A stretch of DNA of 64,000 bases from Methyloprofundus sedimenti (lineage in GTDB: Bacteria > Pseudomonadota > Gammaproteobacteria > Methylococcales > Methylomonadaceae). The notes under the pieces were generated by a model. It was not told the DNA's origin. It saw nothing but the letters and a program-made list of their open reading frames with translations, and searched no databases. The DNA lies in NCBI RefSeq assembly GCF_002072955.1, contig NZ_LPUF01000001.1, positions 700,896-764,895 of the forward strand, given 5' to 3'. The position numbers and the translations under genes are program-made. Positions 28,796-38,952 of the stretch are shown here, piece by piece (positions within the stretch are counted from its first letter, which is position 1; every line of letters starts with the position of its first letter).

Positions 28796-29556
28796 CGCTC
28801 TTCTTTGCGTAAAGTCAGTATCTCATGTCCTGTCGGGGTTACAAGAATAGTATGTTCCCACTGAGCTGAGAGAGAGTGGTCTTTGGTAATTGCTGTCCAG
28901 CCATCTTTCAATACTTTCATATGACGTTTGCCAATATTGATCATTGGCTCTATGGTGAGTATCATATTTTCCTGGAGTGCAATTCCTGCGCCTGGTTTGC
29001 CATAATGTAAAACTTGAGGTTCTTCATGAAATTTTTTTCCGATGCCATGACCACAGAACTCGCGAACAACTGAATAACGATTGGATTCGGCATGCTTTTG
29101 TATGGCATAGCCTATATCACCTAAAGTACAACCGGGTTTAACTTGCTCTATCGCAAGCATTAAACATTCCTGAGTAATGCTGCATAAGCGTTTGGCGTGA
29201 GGCGCGACTTCGCCTACGTAAAACATTTTGCTGGTATCACCATGATATTCATCTTTAATAACAGTGATATCAACATTAATAATATCCCCTTTTTTTAATT
29301 TTTTATCGTTGGGGATACCGTGACAAATTGTATAATTTACTGATGTACATATTGATTTCGGAAAACCGTGATAATTTAGTGGTGCAGGAATGGCATCCTG
29401 CTCATTAATGATGTAATCATGACAAAGCTGGTCAATTTCGTTGGTAGTAATGCCCGGAACAATATAGGGTTCAATGAACTCAAGCACTTCTGCAGCAAGT
29501 TTACCGGCGATACGCATTTTTTCGATTTCAGCATCTGTTTTAATGGTGATGGTCAT
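28792..29556 (-). CDS. map: Methionine aminopeptidase, type I
   Basis: Map removes the initiator methionine from nascent proteins. The 254-residue type I enzyme has the metal-ligand motifs: CHGIPNDKKLKKGDIINVDIT with the His and first Asp, GDTSKMFYVG with the second Asp, EFCGHGIGKKFHEEP with the ligand His, MILTIEPMINIG with Glu, and SAQWEHTILVT with the final Glu. It lies divergent from rpsB across a 286-nt region, the usual gammaproteobacterial order. Confidence 0.97.
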   Translation of the reverse strand: MTITIKTDAEIEKMRIAGKLAAEVLEFIEPYIVPGITTNEIDQLCHDYIINEQDAIPAPLNYHGFPKSICTSVNYTICHGIPNDKKLKKGDIINVDITVIKDEYHGDTSKMFYVGEVAPHAKRLCSITQECLMLAIEQVKPGCTLGDIGYAIQKHAESNRYSVVREFCGHGIGKKFHEEPQVLHYGKPGAGIALQENMILTIEPMINIGKRHMKVLKDGWTAITKDHSLSAQWEHTILVTPTGHEILTLRKEER

Positions 29557-29634
29557 GATTGTAAGCTTAAGGAAAATAAATGAATGGTTATGGTATCAGA
29601 CTTTGAGAGTAGATAAATTTTAACAGGGTATTCG

Positions 29635-29663
29635 TTGTTGTAAACAGATAAATATGGTATAAA
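29635..29663 (+). promoter_or_regulatory. Likely sigma-70 promoter for rpsB
   Basis: TTGTTG at 29635-29640 and TATAAA at 29658-29663 are separated by 17 bp. The position, about 180 nt before the rpsB ATG, fits a promoter that makes a long 5' leader. Confidence 0.55.
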
Positions 29664-29734
29664 GATAAGTTCATTAGTACTTTAGCGCGGTTAATAAAAG
29701 GAGTCGTGCGAAGTATGATTAAAACTCACATTTA

Positions 29735-29842
29735 TCGTCACAGTTGGTGGGGTGCCCGTTTTTTATAAAACTGGTTTCTGGCTGGGATAGGTGGAGGCGT
29801 AACCCTTTCGGAATAGTTTCCGAAAAATTATTGGAGAAAAAA
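29735..29842 (+). promoter_or_regulatory. Probable rpsB 5' leader (S2 autoregulation site)
   Basis: The 5' UTR of rpsB contains GGTGGGGTGCCCG, GGGATAGGTGGAGGCGTAACCC and a GGAGAAA ribosome site (the middle block at about 29784-29805). Gammaproteobacterial rpsB leaders are known to be structured and to mediate repression by free S2. The G-rich then GCGTAACCC arrangement looks like that leader, but I could not fold or align it. Confidence 0.45.
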
Positions 29843-30586
29843 ATGGCCGCAGTATCAATGCGTCAAATGCTAGAAGCAGGTGTACACTTTGGACACCAAA
29901 CTCGTTACTGGAACCCGCAAATGGCGCCTTATATTTATGGTGCACGAAGCAAAATTCATATTATTAATCTGGAAAAAACACTTCCACTGTTTAATGATGC
30001 GATGAATTATGTAGGGCAAATGACAGCAAATAAAGGTAATATTTTGTTTGTTGGTACCAAAAAATCTGCACGTAAAGCGGTTGCTGAACAAGCTATCCGT
30101 TGCGGAATGCCTTATGTTAATCACCGCTGGTTAGGTGGTATGCTGACTAACTTTAAAACGATAAAAAAATCAATCGGTCGTTTAAAAGAGCTGGAAGCAA
30201 TGACAGCAGATGGTTCTATGCAGCAACGTTTCAGTAAAAAAGAAGCGCTGGGCATGGAACGAGAAATGGAAAAGTTAGAGCGTAGCTTAGGTGGTATCAA
30301 AGACATGCGCGGAACGCCAGACGCTATTTTTGTACTGGATGTAGGCTACGAAAAGAATGCGCTGAGTGAAGCGAGAAAATTAGGTATCCCGGTTATTGGT
30401 ATTGTGGATACAAACAACTCACCTAAAGGTGTTGATTACATTATTCCTGGTAATGATGATTCAATTCGTGCTGTTAAGTTGTATGCAGAAAGTATTGCGA
30501 CTGCTATTTTAGAAGCGAAAACAGCAAGACTGGATCTTTCAGCTAAAGCTGATGAGTTTGTTGAGCAAGTAGCTGGCGCTGAATAA
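29843..30586 (+). CDS. rpsB: 30S ribosomal protein S2
   Basis: S2 is a small-subunit protein needed for late 30S assembly. From ATG 29843 the product is 247 residues, the family length, starting [20 protein letters not shown]. It also has [12 protein letters not shown] and [20 protein letters not shown] motifs. The open frame extends 33 codons further upstream, but ATG 29843 is preceded by TTGGAG and matches all homologues. It heads the rpsB-tsf pair and is followed by an intergenic terminator-like hairpin. Confidence 0.98.
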   Translation: MAAVSMRQMLEAGVHFGHQTRYWNPQMAPYIYGARSKIHIINLEKTLPLFNDAMNYVGQMTANKGNILFVGTKKSARKAVAEQAIRCGMPYVNHRWLGGMLTNFKTIKKSIGRLKELEAMTADGSMQQRFSKKEALGMEREMEKLERSLGGIKDMRGTPDAIFVLDVGYEKNALSEARKLGIPVIGIVDTNNSPKGVDYIIPGNDDSIRAVKLYAESIATAILEAKTARLDLSAKADEFVEQVAGAE

Positions 30587-30634
30587 ACTAGATGGCAAAC
30601 AACAAGCCGTTGCTTGTTGTGTTGGTTTTTTTGG

Positions 30635-30660
30635 ACGCCCCCATTTGGGGGCGTTTTTAT
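30635..30660 (+). terminator. Rho-independent terminator/attenuator between rpsB and tsf
   Basis: ACGCCCCCATTTGGGGGCGT forms an 8-bp GC-rich stem with a short loop and is followed by TTTTTAT. It lies 49 nt after rpsB. A second inverted segment, AACAACAAGC/GCTTGTTGTG, sits just upstream at about 30598-30620. Such a hairpin would reduce readthrough into tsf. Confidence 0.85.
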
Positions 30661-30731
30661 AGAATTAGACTTGAGTTTTTGATGCAGTAAAGTCAATGAT
30701 TCAGGTTAAAGAAATTTAAGGTATATATAGC

Positions 30732-31610
30732 ATGAGTGTAACTGCTGCAATGGTTAAAGAACTGCGTGAAAGAACGGGTTCTGGAATGATGGAATGTAGA
30801 AGAGCGTTGGTTGAAGCCAATGCTGATATGGAGCTTGCAATCGAGAACATGCGTAAAGCAGGTTTGGCGAAAGCGGATAAAAAATCAAATCGTATTGCTG
30901 CTGAAGGACGTATAACAGTAGCGCAAAGCCCCGATACTAAGCATGCCGTTATTATCGATGTTAACTGTGAGACCGATTTTGTTGCAAAAGGTGATACTTT
31001 TAAAGAATTTGCCAATGCAATTGCAGAGGCGATTTTAGCAGCAGATGTGAATACGGTAGAAGAAGCATACGAGCTTAAGTTAGCCAATGGTAAAACCATT
31101 GATGAAGCTCGCCGCGGATTGATATCTACTTTAGGTGAAAATATCACTTTAAGACGTTTTCAAAAAGTAGCAACTGAAGGTGGTACAGGTTTTTATTTGC
31201 ATGGCGAAAAAATTGGAGTATTAGTTGAGTTAGCAACAGCGGATACTGAATTAGCTAAAGATGTTGCAATGCACATCGCAGCAAGTAAGCCTATGTGCAT
31301 TGCTGAAACTGATGTACCAGCTGAAACTGTTGAAAAAGAAAAAGCGATTTTTGTTGCACAGGCTGAAGAAAGTGGTAAGCCAGCAGCAATTATTGAAAAA
31401 ATGATTGGTGGGCGTATTAAGAAATTCCTCGCTGAAGTTACTTTGGAAGGTCAGGCGTTCATTAAAGATGATAAAGTTACTGTTGCCCAGCTTGTTGGTG
31501 GTAAAGGCAATAAGGTTCTAAGCTTTATTCACTTTCAAGTGGGTGAAGGTATAGAGAAAGAAGAAGGTGATTTCGCCGCTGAAGTTATGGCGCAAGTCCG
31601 CGGTAGTTAA
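30732..31610 (+). CDS. tsf: Elongation factor Ts
   Basis: EF-Ts is the nucleotide exchange factor for EF-Tu. The 292-residue protein begins with VTAAMVKELRERTGSGMMECRRAL, containing the diagnostic RTGAGMMDC-type block (here RTGSGMMECRRAL), and has DVNCETDFVAKGD, HIAASKP and the C-terminal GEGIEKEEGDFAAEV. It lies 145 nt after rpsB as usual and ends in a strong terminator. Confidence 0.98.
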   Translation: MSVTAAMVKELRERTGSGMMECRRALVEANADMELAIENMRKAGLAKADKKSNRIAAEGRITVAQSPDTKHAVIIDVNCETDFVAKGDTFKEFANAIAEAILAADVNTVEEAYELKLANGKTIDEARRGLISTLGENITLRRFQKVATEGGTGFYLHGEKIGVLVELATADTELAKDVAMHIAASKPMCIAETDVPAETVEKEKAIFVAQAEESGKPAAIIEKMIGGRIKKFLAEVTLEGQAFIKDDKVTVAQLVGGKGNKVLSFIHFQVGEGIEKEEGDFAAEVMAQVRGS

Positions 31611-31622
31611 GATTCGTGTCAG

Positions 31623-31653
31623 ACCTTCGGAGTTTTTACTCCGAAGGTTTTTC
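31623..31653 (+). terminator. Rho-independent terminator after tsf
   Basis: ACCTTCGGAGT, loop TTTT, ACTCCGAAGGT makes a perfect 11-bp stem followed by TTTTTC, 12 nt after the tsf stop codon. Confidence 0.92.
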
Positions 31654-31771
31654 AAGTCTAGAGATGCAGACAGGAGCACGCATATTAACAATAAATTAAC
31701 GGATTATAATTTATTTATGCACACGCAAGGCATTATAAAATACACATTAGCCACAAAATAGGAAAGTAGTT

Positions 31772-32491
31772 ATGACTAAACTCATTTGCCAAAGAATTAT
31801 GCTTAAGTTAAGTGGTGAAGCTTTAATGAGTGAAACTGGCGGAAATATAGATCCCGCTATCGTAAAACGCCTGGCGACAGAAGTAAAAGATCTCTGTGAC
31901 GCTGGTGTAGAGGTTGGTTTAGTCATAGGTGGTGGGAATATATTACGTGGAGCGGAGCAGGCTGCGGAAGGCTTGAATCGTGTGACAGGCGATCAGATGG
32001 GCATGCTGGCGACAGTAATGAATGCCTTGGCAATGCAGGATTCATTGGAATTTTTAGGTCAGCCTGTTCGTGTTATGAGTGCTTTAAAAATTAATCAGGT
32101 TTGTGAGGATTATATTCGACGCAAAGCTGTTAGGCACCTGGAGAAAGGGCGCGTTGTAATTTTTGCAGCAGGGACAGGAAACCCCTTTTTTACTACAGAT
32201 ACTGCGGCAAGCTTAAGAGCGATCGAAATTGATGCACATCTGATGATTAAGGCGACTAAGGTAAGGGGCATATATTCGGCAGATCCTGAAAAGGTTGCAG
32301 ATGCGGTTTTTTATCCAGCATTAACTTATGACGAAGCACTTGATCAACGCTTGAATGTCATGGATACGACGGCATTGGTGCTTTGTCGGGATAATGATTT
32401 GCCCATGCGGGTTATGAATATTTTTGAACCAGGTGCCATTATGCGCTTGATGCAAGGTGAAGACATAGGCTCACTTATAGAGCGAGGATAA
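31772..32491 (+). CDS. pyrH: Uridylate kinase
   Basis: PyrH phosphorylates UMP to UDP in pyrimidine synthesis. The 239-residue protein is of the bacterial hexameric amino-acid-kinase fold type. It shows [10 protein letters not shown], the nucleotide loop [10 protein letters not shown], the [17 protein letters not shown] block, [20 protein letters not shown] and [14 protein letters not shown] perfect TATAAT at 31705-31710 suggests its own promoter. It starts the pyrH-frr-uppS-cdsA-dxr-rseP run, all closely spaced. Confidence 0.98.
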   Translation: MTKLICQRIMLKLSGEALMSETGGNIDPAIVKRLATEVKDLCDAGVEVGLVIGGGNILRGAEQAAEGLNRVTGDQMGMLATVMNALAMQDSLEFLGQPVRVMSALKINQVCEDYIRRKAVRHLEKGRVVIFAAGTGNPFFTTDTAASLRAIEIDAHLMIKATKVRGIYSADPEKVADAVFYPALTYDEALDQRLNVMDTTALVLCRDNDLPMRVMNIFEPGAIMRLMQGEDIGSLIERG

Positions 32492-32494
32492 AAA

Positions 32495-33055
32495 ATGATG
32501 ATTAGTGATATTCAACAAGACGCATCAGCTAAAATGGAAAAGAGTATTGATGCACTTAAAAAAGGTTTTACAAAAATAAGAACGGGCCGTGCTCACCCCA
32601 GTTTGCTGGATCAGGTTGTGGTGTCTTATTATGGTACTGATACACCCTTGTCTCAGGTAGCGAACGTTGCGGTTGATGATGCCCGTACTTTAGCAGTAAC
32701 ACCATGGGAAAAAAGCATGATGCAAGCGATTGAAAAGGCGATTATGTCCTCGGATTTAGGTTTGAATCCAGTGACCAATGGTAATGTTATTCGTGTTCCG
32801 TTACCTATGCTAACGGAAGAGCGTCGTCGTGATTTAGTTAAAGTTGTTAAAGCAGAAGCTGAAAATGGGCGTGTCTCTATTCGTAGTATTCGCCGCGATG
32901 CAAATACAGAAATTAAAGAAGCATTAAAAGAAAAAATGATTTCCAAGGATGAAGCACATGCAGGCGAAGAGAAAATTCAGAAAATTACCGATGAGTATAT
33001 CAAGCAGGTAGAAAAACTTTTAGAGGCAAAAGAGGCTGACTTATTGTCGATATAA
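32495..33055 (+). CDS. frr: Ribosome recycling factor
   Basis: Frr releases ribosomes from mRNA after termination together with EF-G. The product of about 185 residues has the expected length and motifs [47 protein letters not shown] and [17 protein letters not shown]. The frame may start at ATG 32495 or ATG 32498; the region just upstream (GAGCGAGGATAAAA) supplies the ribosome site within the end of pyrH. Confidence 0.97.
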   Translation: MMISDIQQDASAKMEKSIDALKKGFTKIRTGRAHPSLLDQVVVSYYGTDTPLSQVANVAVDDARTLAVTPWEKSMMQAIEKAIMSSDLGLNPVTNGNVIRVPLPMLTEERRRDLVKVVKAEAENGRVSIRSIRRDANTEIKEALKEKMISKDEAHAGEEKIQKITDEYIKQVEKLLEAKEADLLSI

Positions 33056-33066
33056 GGCATATCATT

Positions 33067-33822
33067 ATGCAAGTTGAACCAGGCGAAAAGGATAAATCGC
33101 TTTATCCCAAACATATAGCCATTATCATGGATGGTAATGGTCGCTGGGCGCAACAGCGTCATTTACCACGAATTATGGGCCACCCGTCTGGAGTGAAAGC
33201 CGTGAAACGTGTGGTTAGGTTTTGTGCTGAGCAGGAAATACAGGTTTTAACTTTATTTGCTTTCAGTAGTGAAAATTGGCGCCGTCCTAAAGAAGAAGTT
33301 TCTAAGTTAATGGGGCTTTTTATGTTGACCATGCAAAAAGAAGTTAAAAGCCTGAATAATAACAATATTCGCCTTCGATTTATTGGTGAGCGCGCTAATT
33401 TTTCTGAGAAAATTCAGCAAAAAATGGCTAAAAGTGAACAGCTAACGGAGAATAATACCGGCCTAACGCTGGTGATTGCTGCAAATTATGGTGGTCATAG
33501 AGATATAACCCTGGCTTTAAGAAGTATCGCTGAACAGGTTAAAGCCGGAATTATTGAGCCTGATGAGATCGACGAGACCATGATTGCCGACGCTTTATCT
33601 GTTCCAGATTTACCTGATCCTGATTTATTTATTAGATCTGGCGGGGAAAAGCGAATTAGTAATTTTCTGTTATGGCAACTTGCCTATACAGAATTCTATT
33701 TTACCCCTGAACTTTGGCCGGACTTTAAAGCAGAAACCATGCAAGCTGCGATTGATGATTTCCTCACCCGGGAGCGTCGCTTTGGTCGTACCAGTGAACA
33801 AGTTCAAAGTATGTCTAACTAG
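33067..33822 (+). CDS. uppS: Undecaprenyl diphosphate synthase (isoprenyl transferase)
   Basis: UppS adds cis-isoprene units to farnesyl-PP to make the lipid carrier for cell-wall synthesis. The 251-residue protein shows HIAIIMDGNGRWAQQRHLPR with the catalytic Asp, GHPSGVKAVKRVV, LTLFAFSSENWRRPKEEV, and DLFIRSGGEKRISNFLLWQLAYTEFYF near the C-terminus. It lies 11 nt after frr. Confidence 0.97.
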   Translation: MQVEPGEKDKSLYPKHIAIIMDGNGRWAQQRHLPRIMGHPSGVKAVKRVVRFCAEQEIQVLTLFAFSSENWRRPKEEVSKLMGLFMLTMQKEVKSLNNNNIRLRFIGERANFSEKIQQKMAKSEQLTENNTGLTLVIAANYGGHRDITLALRSIAEQVKAGIIEPDEIDETMIADALSVPDLPDPDLFIRSGGEKRISNFLLWQLAYTEFYFTPELWPDFKAETMQAAIDDFLTRERRFGRTSEQVQSMSN

Positions 33823-33874
33823 ACTTTAATTGTTTACCGTCTTTTTTATAACCTTTTTAGAAAATAATAAAAAT

Positions 33875-34747
33875 ATGTTACTTCAACGCGTTATTACGGC
33901 CTCAGTATTAGCACCATTGGTGGTGTTGGCTATCTTCATATTGCCCCACGTTTATTTTTCTCTTGTCTGGGGAGTCGTTTTATTGATTGCGGCCTGGGAA
34001 TGGGCAAATTTGGCTGAAGTCAAAACAGTATTTGGCAAGGTTTTATATCTGTTTACTTTGCTGATACCTATGTTATTCCTGCATTTCTGGACACAAATAC
34101 TGGAAATCCTGGTCCAGTTAACTAATTGGCCGGAAATTCGAAACTATTCAGTTGGTATTGAATTTCTGATGATTCCAGCTGTTTTATTCTGGTTTTGGAT
34201 AATGCTTAAAATACGCAAGTCTGGAGCTGAATTATTAGAACTCAAGTTAAGTCTGGGTAAAAGATTATTTATTGGTGGTTTTGTATTGATTATAGCTTGG
34301 TTCTTTTTATCGCGATTAATGGTATTAGAAGAACCTGCGATGACAATGTATTTATTCCTTCTTATTTGGGCAGCTGATATTGCAGCTTATTTTGCAGGGA
34401 AAAAATTTGGTATAACCAAGTTGGCGATTGAAATTAGCCCGGGGAAAACAGTAGAAGGCATGTATGGTGCGATAGCCGCTGCAGTCGTCATGGGCTTGTG
34501 TTTTACACTTTACTTTGGCTTTTCTGTATTAAGTATCATAGACTTTGTATTGCTTTCAGCGATTACCGTACTGGTTTCTATTTATGGTGATTTATTTTTT
34601 AGTGCTGCAAAACGTATCCGTGGCGTCAAAGACAGCGGCTCTATTTTGCCGGGTCATGGTGGTATTCTGGATCGTCTGGATAGCTTTATTGCTGCGATAC
34701 CAATATTTTATGCGGGTGTTTGGTTTATTCGCTGGATGTATTCATGA
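33875..34747 (+). CDS. cdsA: Phosphatidate cytidylyltransferase
   Basis: CdsA makes CDP-diacylglycerol, the precursor of all major phospholipids. The about 290-residue membrane protein has eight or so hydrophobic helices and the CDP-transferase signature near the C-terminus: [25 protein letters not shown] block (here [13 protein letters not shown], then [19 protein letters not shown]). I choose ATG 33875 (MLLQRVITA) because it matches family N-termini; the open frame also extends to TTG 33830. Its stop overlaps the dxr start as ATGA. Confidence 0.95.
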   Translation: MLLQRVITASVLAPLVVLAIFILPHVYFSLVWGVVLLIAAWEWANLAEVKTVFGKVLYLFTLLIPMLFLHFWTQILEILVQLTNWPEIRNYSVGIEFLMIPAVLFWFWIMLKIRKSGAELLELKLSLGKRLFIGGFVLIIAWFFLSRLMVLEEPAMTMYLFLLIWAADIAAYFAGKKFGITKLAIEISPGKTVEGMYGAIAAAVVMGLCFTLYFGFSVLSIIDFVLLSAITVLVSIYGDLFFSAAKRIRGVKDSGSILPGHGGILDRLDSFIAAIPIFYAGVWFIRWMYS

Positions 34748-35928
34748 AAGGGATATGTATATTAGGAGCCACAGGCTCTATAGGTGTTAGTACTTTAGAT
34801 GTGATAAAACGCCATGCTGATCAATATAAAGTGATTGCATTAACAGCAAATACTAATATTGATGTGTTGTTTGAACAATGTTTAGAGTTTAAGCCCGAAT
34901 ATGCGGTAGTGGTTAATACCGCAAAGGGCGCAGAATTTAAAGCTAAAATAGCAGGTACTGTCATAGCGGATATGACCGTACTATGTGGCCCGGAAGCTCT
35001 GGTTACTGTCGCTACTCTGACATCAGTCAACTCTGTGATGGCTGCTATTGTAGGGGCTGCGGGTTTATTATCTGCTTTGGCTGCTGCCCAGGCAGGTAAA
35101 ACGGTATTACTTGCCAATAAAGAGTCGCTGGTTATGTCAGGTGACATTTTTATGCAGGCAATTAAAGACTCGGGTGCCGTGTTATTGCCCATTGATAGCG
35201 AGCATAATGCAATTTTTCAGTGTATGCCGGCTAACTATACAGCCGGGCATGATGCGCCTACAGCAAGACGTATACTATTAACAGCTTCAGGTGGACCTTT
35301 TAGAACAACACCACTTGATGAGCTGGCAAATGTAACAGTAGCGCAAGCAGTCGCACATCCTAAATGGGATATGGGCAGAAAGATTTCTGTTGATTCAGCT
35401 ACCATGATGAATAAAGGCCTGGAACTTATTGAAGCCTGTTTATTGTTCAACATGCGGCCAGAGCAAATTCAGGTTGTGATTCATCCACAAAGTATCATTC
35501 ACTCGATGGTGGATTATGTAGACGGTAGTGTTCTCGCGCAGATGGGTAATCCTGATATGCGCATTCCTATTGCTCATGCAATGGCATGGCCAGAACGTTT
35601 TGATTCCGGTGTTGCTCCCCTGGATATTTTTGCGGTTAAACAGATGGATTTTGAACCTGCTGATTTACAGCGGTTTCCATGTTTACGTCTTGCAATGGAG
35701 GCCATTTCAGCGGGTGGTATTATGCCAACTGTTTTAAATGCTGCCAACGAGTGTGCCGTTGAGTCCTTTTTGAATGAACAAATACGTTTTACGGATATTC
35801 CTGTCGTTATTGAACGCAGCATGAAGAAATTTAGTGCAACTCAAGCTGATACATTAGAGCATATTCTTGAAGCAGACCAGCAAGCCCGTGAGCAAGCGCA
35901 TTTAATCATTAAAGAATTAGTCGTTTAA
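34744..35928 (+). CDS. dxr: 1-deoxy-D-xylulose-5-phosphate reductoisomerase
   Basis: Dxr makes 2-C-methyl-D-erythritol 4-phosphate in the MEP isoprenoid pathway. From ATG 34744 the product is 394 residues. It has [15 protein letters not shown] for [29 protein letters not shown] with the metal-binding Asp/Glu, [32 protein letters not shown] and the C-terminal [12 protein letters not shown]. Starting at 34744 gives an ATGA overlap with cdsA and fits homologues better than the upstream GTG-type start at 34720. Confidence 0.97.
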   Translation: MKGICILGATGSIGVSTLDVIKRHADQYKVIALTANTNIDVLFEQCLEFKPEYAVVVNTAKGAEFKAKIAGTVIADMTVLCGPEALVTVATLTSVNSVMAAIVGAAGLLSALAAAQAGKTVLLANKESLVMSGDIFMQAIKDSGAVLLPIDSEHNAIFQCMPANYTAGHDAPTARRILLTASGGPFRTTPLDELANVTVAQAVAHPKWDMGRKISVDSATMMNKGLELIEACLLFNMRPEQIQVVIHPQSIIHSMVDYVDGSVLAQMGNPDMRIPIAHAMAWPERFDSGVAPLDIFAVKQMDFEPADLQRFPCLRLAMEAISAGGIMPTVLNAANECAVESFLNEQIRFTDIPVVIERSMKKFSATQADTLEHILEADQQAREQAHLIIKELVV

Positions 35929-37289
35929 TGGATACTTTAAATTCCCTGTTTTATTTTGCTGTCGCGGTTGGCTTGCTGGTTGCGGTTCATGAGTTCGGAC
36001 ACTTTTGGGTAGCCAGGAAAACCGGGGTAAAGGTGTTGCGTTTTTCAATCGGCTTTGGCAAGGTTATCTGGAAATACCAGAAAAATAGTGCGTCGACCGA
36101 GTACGTATTATCAGTTATTCCTCTGGGTGGCTATGTCAAAATGGTCGATGAGCGTGAGGGAGAAGTTTCTGCAGCCGATTTACCATATGCCTTTACCCGG
36201 AAGTCTTTATGGGCGCGCACAGCTATTGTTGCAGCAGGGCCTGTATTTAACTTATTACTGGCGGTAATTATATATTGGGCCGTGTTTATGCTTGGAGAGA
36301 CAGGCATGCGTCCTCTGGTAGGTGCCGTTGAGCCTGGTACACTCGTAGCGCAGGCAGGTTTTGTTGAAGGCGAAGAAATTGTTAACGTAAATAATATAAG
36401 GACGGTGACCTGGCGAGAGACCATCGAAACAATCATGTCATCAGTAATGGATGCTGAGCAGGGCTTGCCTGTCGAAGTAAAAACTGAAGATGGTGTTCTG
36501 CTTACCCATACATTAATCATACCTTTCGACGTCAGTCAGCAACCGAAGCGGTTATTTGAAGAGTTGGGTCTGAATGCCTGGCAACCCCCTTTACCGCCTG
36601 TGATAGGCAGAGTAATTGAGAATAGTGTTGCTGCACAAGCAGGTCTGCAACCGGGGGACTTGATTATTAGTGCGGATGGCATTGAATTGACGGACTGGAT
36701 GGACTGGGTAAAGTATGTTCAAGACCATGCAGGGCAGGTTATGAACTTGTTAATTGAACGTGATGGACAGGCGCTGACTATTGCACTGAAACCAGAAAGC
36801 GTTATTGAGAATGAGAAGATAACAGGTAAAATTGGTGTTGGTGTACAGGTTCCGGAAGGTTTGCAAGAATCCATGATGGTCGAATACTCTTTGCCTCCTT
36901 TACAGGCATTGCAAGCAGCCGTCGAGCGTACCGTGTATTATTCCGGTGTCACCTTAAAAATGATGGGTTATATGTTTATTGGCAAAGCATCGGTGGAAAA
37001 TTTAAGCGGACCGGTTAGTATTGCAAAATATGCAGGAAAATCAGCAGAAATGGGTCTGGTATCCTTTTTAAAGTTTTTAGCAATAGTCAGTATTAGTTTA
37101 GGCGTACTCAATTTATTACCTATCCCGGTTTTAGATGGAGGACATCTATTAATGTTTGCCATTGAAGCAATTAAAGGCAGTCCTGTGTCTGATAATGTGC
37201 AAATAGTTTTTCAGCAAATTGGTATGACAGCATTGTTAGCATTGATGGCTTTGGCAATGTTTTTAGATATAGAGCGCTTATTTCAATAA
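35928..37289 (+). CDS. rseP: RIP zinc metalloprotease RseP (site-2 protease)
   Basis: RseP cuts anti-sigma factor RseA within the membrane to activate sigma-E. The 453-residue protein has HEFGHFWVARKTGV with the zinc HExxH, two PDZ domains (LVGAVEPGTLVAQAGF and VIGRVIENSVAAQAGLQPGD), and the third-ligand motif NLLPIPVLDGGHLL in a C-terminal helix. Its ATG overlaps the dxr stop by 1 nt. In most relatives bamA follows; here dsbC does. Confidence 0.97.
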   Translation: MDTLNSLFYFAVAVGLLVAVHEFGHFWVARKTGVKVLRFSIGFGKVIWKYQKNSASTEYVLSVIPLGGYVKMVDEREGEVSAADLPYAFTRKSLWARTAIVAAGPVFNLLLAVIIYWAVFMLGETGMRPLVGAVEPGTLVAQAGFVEGEEIVNVNNIRTVTWRETIETIMSSVMDAEQGLPVEVKTEDGVLLTHTLIIPFDVSQQPKRLFEELGLNAWQPPLPPVIGRVIENSVAAQAGLQPGDLIISADGIELTDWMDWVKYVQDHAGQVMNLLIERDGQALTIALKPESVIENEKITGKIGVGVQVPEGLQESMMVEYSLPPLQALQAAVERTVYYSGVTLKMMGYMFIGKASVENLSGPVSIAKYAGKSAEMGLVSFLKFLAIVSISLGVLNLLPIPVLDGGHLLMFAIEAIKGSPVSDNVQIVFQQIGMTALLALMALAMFLDIERLFQ

Positions 37290-37332
37290 CGAACAGCCCC
37301 TAAGGCCATGTTCTTAATTCTATGGATTAATT

Positions 37333-38052
37333 ATGAAAAAATTTATACAGATTTTATTAGCAGGTAGCTTGTGTTTATCTGTTTTTGCACACGCGGATGT
37401 GGATAAAGAAGCACTGAAAACAAAGTTAAAGGAAACCATGCCCTCATTGACTATTGAGGATATAAAACCTTCAGAAATAAAAGGTTTGTATGAGGTTATG
37501 GCTGGTGCAAATATATTCTATGTTTCAGAAGATGGAAGGTATCTTATTCAGGGGCGCATGTTTGACTTAGTGGACAAAAAAGATCTAACTGAAGAAAAAT
37601 TAGCTGTGGCTAAAGCAGCTTTGATCAATGCAGTGCCATTAGAAGAAATGATCATTTTCAAAGCACCTATGCAGAAATATGTGATCAATATTTTTACTGA
37701 TATCGATTGTGGTTATTGTCGTAAGTTACATTCAGAAATTGATCAGTATATGGCAGAAGGCATCACTGTAAGGTATTTATTCTTTCCACGCGCAGGGAAA
37801 GATTCGGAATCATATAAAAAGGCAGTTTCAGTCTGGTGCTCGGATGATAAAAATGCAGCATTAACAGCAGCTAAAACCAGCACAAATCCACCACCTGAAA
37901 AGACCTGTAAAAATCCGGTAGAGAAACAGATGGCTTTAGGTGATGAGTTAGGCGTGCGTGGTACACCGATGATGATTAGCCCAAAAGGGTATGTTTATCC
38001 AGGTTATATGCCTGCCAAAAAATTAGCTGAAGCGCTAAGTCAGGAACAATAA
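37333..38052 (+). CDS. dsbC: Thiol:disulfide interchange protein DsbC
   Basis: DsbC is a periplasmic disulfide isomerase. The 239-residue protein begins with a signal peptide (FIQILLAGSLCLSVFAHADV), an N-terminal dimerisation domain with LTIEDIKPSEIKGLYEV, and a thioredoxin fold with the active site CGYC in DIDCGYCRKLH, plus GVRGTPMMISPKG with the cis-proline. A second cysteine pair (VWCSDD and EKTCKNP) is conserved as a structural disulfide in DsbC. Confidence 0.94.
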   Translation: MKKFIQILLAGSLCLSVFAHADVDKEALKTKLKETMPSLTIEDIKPSEIKGLYEVMAGANIFYVSEDGRYLIQGRMFDLVDKKDLTEEKLAVAKAALINAVPLEEMIIFKAPMQKYVINIFTDIDCGYCRKLHSEIDQYMAEGITVRYLFFPRAGKDSESYKKAVSVWCSDDKNAALTAAKTSTNPPPEKTCKNPVEKQMALGDELGVRGTPMMISPKGYVYPGYMPAKKLAEALSQEQ

Positions 38053-38186
38053 AAAAGTAGGTCAGAACGATAGTTCGCTAAGTTTAGATAAGAGGCATAG
38101 AGCTATGTTACGATTAAATTTGCATACAAAACACTGCTGGCACTATGCTACAAAATATAAAAAAATAATTAAATTGGAGAAATGAT

Positions 38187-38855
38187 ATGACTGATAACTG
38201 GATTGCACCTTCTATTCTTTCAGCGGATTTCGCAAGATTAGGCGAAGAAGTAGATAATGTTTTAGCCTCAGGTGCGGATGTTGTGCATTTTGATGTAATG
38301 GATAATCACTTTGTACCAAATTTAACTATTGGACCATTGGTTTGCGAAGCCCTTAGAAAACATGGTGTCACTGCACCCATTGATGTTCATTTAATGGTAC
38401 AGCCTGTTGATCGTATTATTCCTGACTTTGCAAAGGCAGGAGCGAGCATGATTACTTTTCACCCTGAAGCTTCTACGCACATCGATAGAACGTTACAGAT
38501 GGTTCGTGACCTGGGTTTAAAATCAGGTTTGACATTTAATCCGGCGACGCCTTTACATTATCTTGATTACGTAATGGACAAAGTTGATATTATTTTATTA
38601 ATGTCAGTGAACCCTGGTTTTGGTGGACAATCGTTTATTCCTGCAACACTGGATAAATTGCGTGAAGCAAGAAAAAGAATTGATGATAGCGGCTATGATA
38701 TTCGCCTGGAAATTGACGGTGGCGTAAAAGTAGATAATATCCGTGAAATTAAAGCCGCCGGAGCAGATATGTTTGTTGCCGGATCTGCTATTTTTAGTCA
38801 GCCGAATTATAAAACGGTTATTGACGAAATGCGTGCTGAATTAGCGAAAGCTTAA
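38187..38855 (+). CDS. rpe: Ribulose-phosphate 3-epimerase
   Basis: Rpe interconverts ribulose-5-P and xylulose-5-P. The 222-residue TIM-barrel protein has [32 protein letters not shown] with the catalytic Asp and metal His, [27 protein letters not shown], and [11 protein letters not shown] with the second catalytic Asp. It is followed by rpiA in the same direction, joining pentose-phosphate (and possibly ribulose monophosphate) interconversions. Confidence 0.97.
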   Translation: MTDNWIAPSILSADFARLGEEVDNVLASGADVVHFDVMDNHFVPNLTIGPLVCEALRKHGVTAPIDVHLMVQPVDRIIPDFAKAGASMITFHPEASTHIDRTLQMVRDLGLKSGLTFNPATPLHYLDYVMDKVDIILLMSVNPGFGGQSFIPATLDKLREARKRIDDSGYDIRLEIDGGVKVDNIREIKAAGADMFVAGSAIFSQPNYKTVIDEMRAELAKA

Positions 38856-38878
38856 GCTTGAGAGACAAGCAGATAGGT

Positions 38879-38911
38879 AAGTTGGCTAAAGCGTAGCGTA
38901 GCCAACTTTTT
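38879..38911 (+). terminator. Rho-independent terminator between rpe and rpiA
   Basis: AAGTTGGCTA and TAGCCAACTT form a 10-bp stem around an about 10-nt loop (AAGCGTAGCG), followed by TTTTTCC. It lies 24 nt after the rpe stop. Confidence 0.85.
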
Positions 38912-38952
38912 CCTGTTTTAAATGTTACGTAAACAGTTAGGAAAATAGACGC

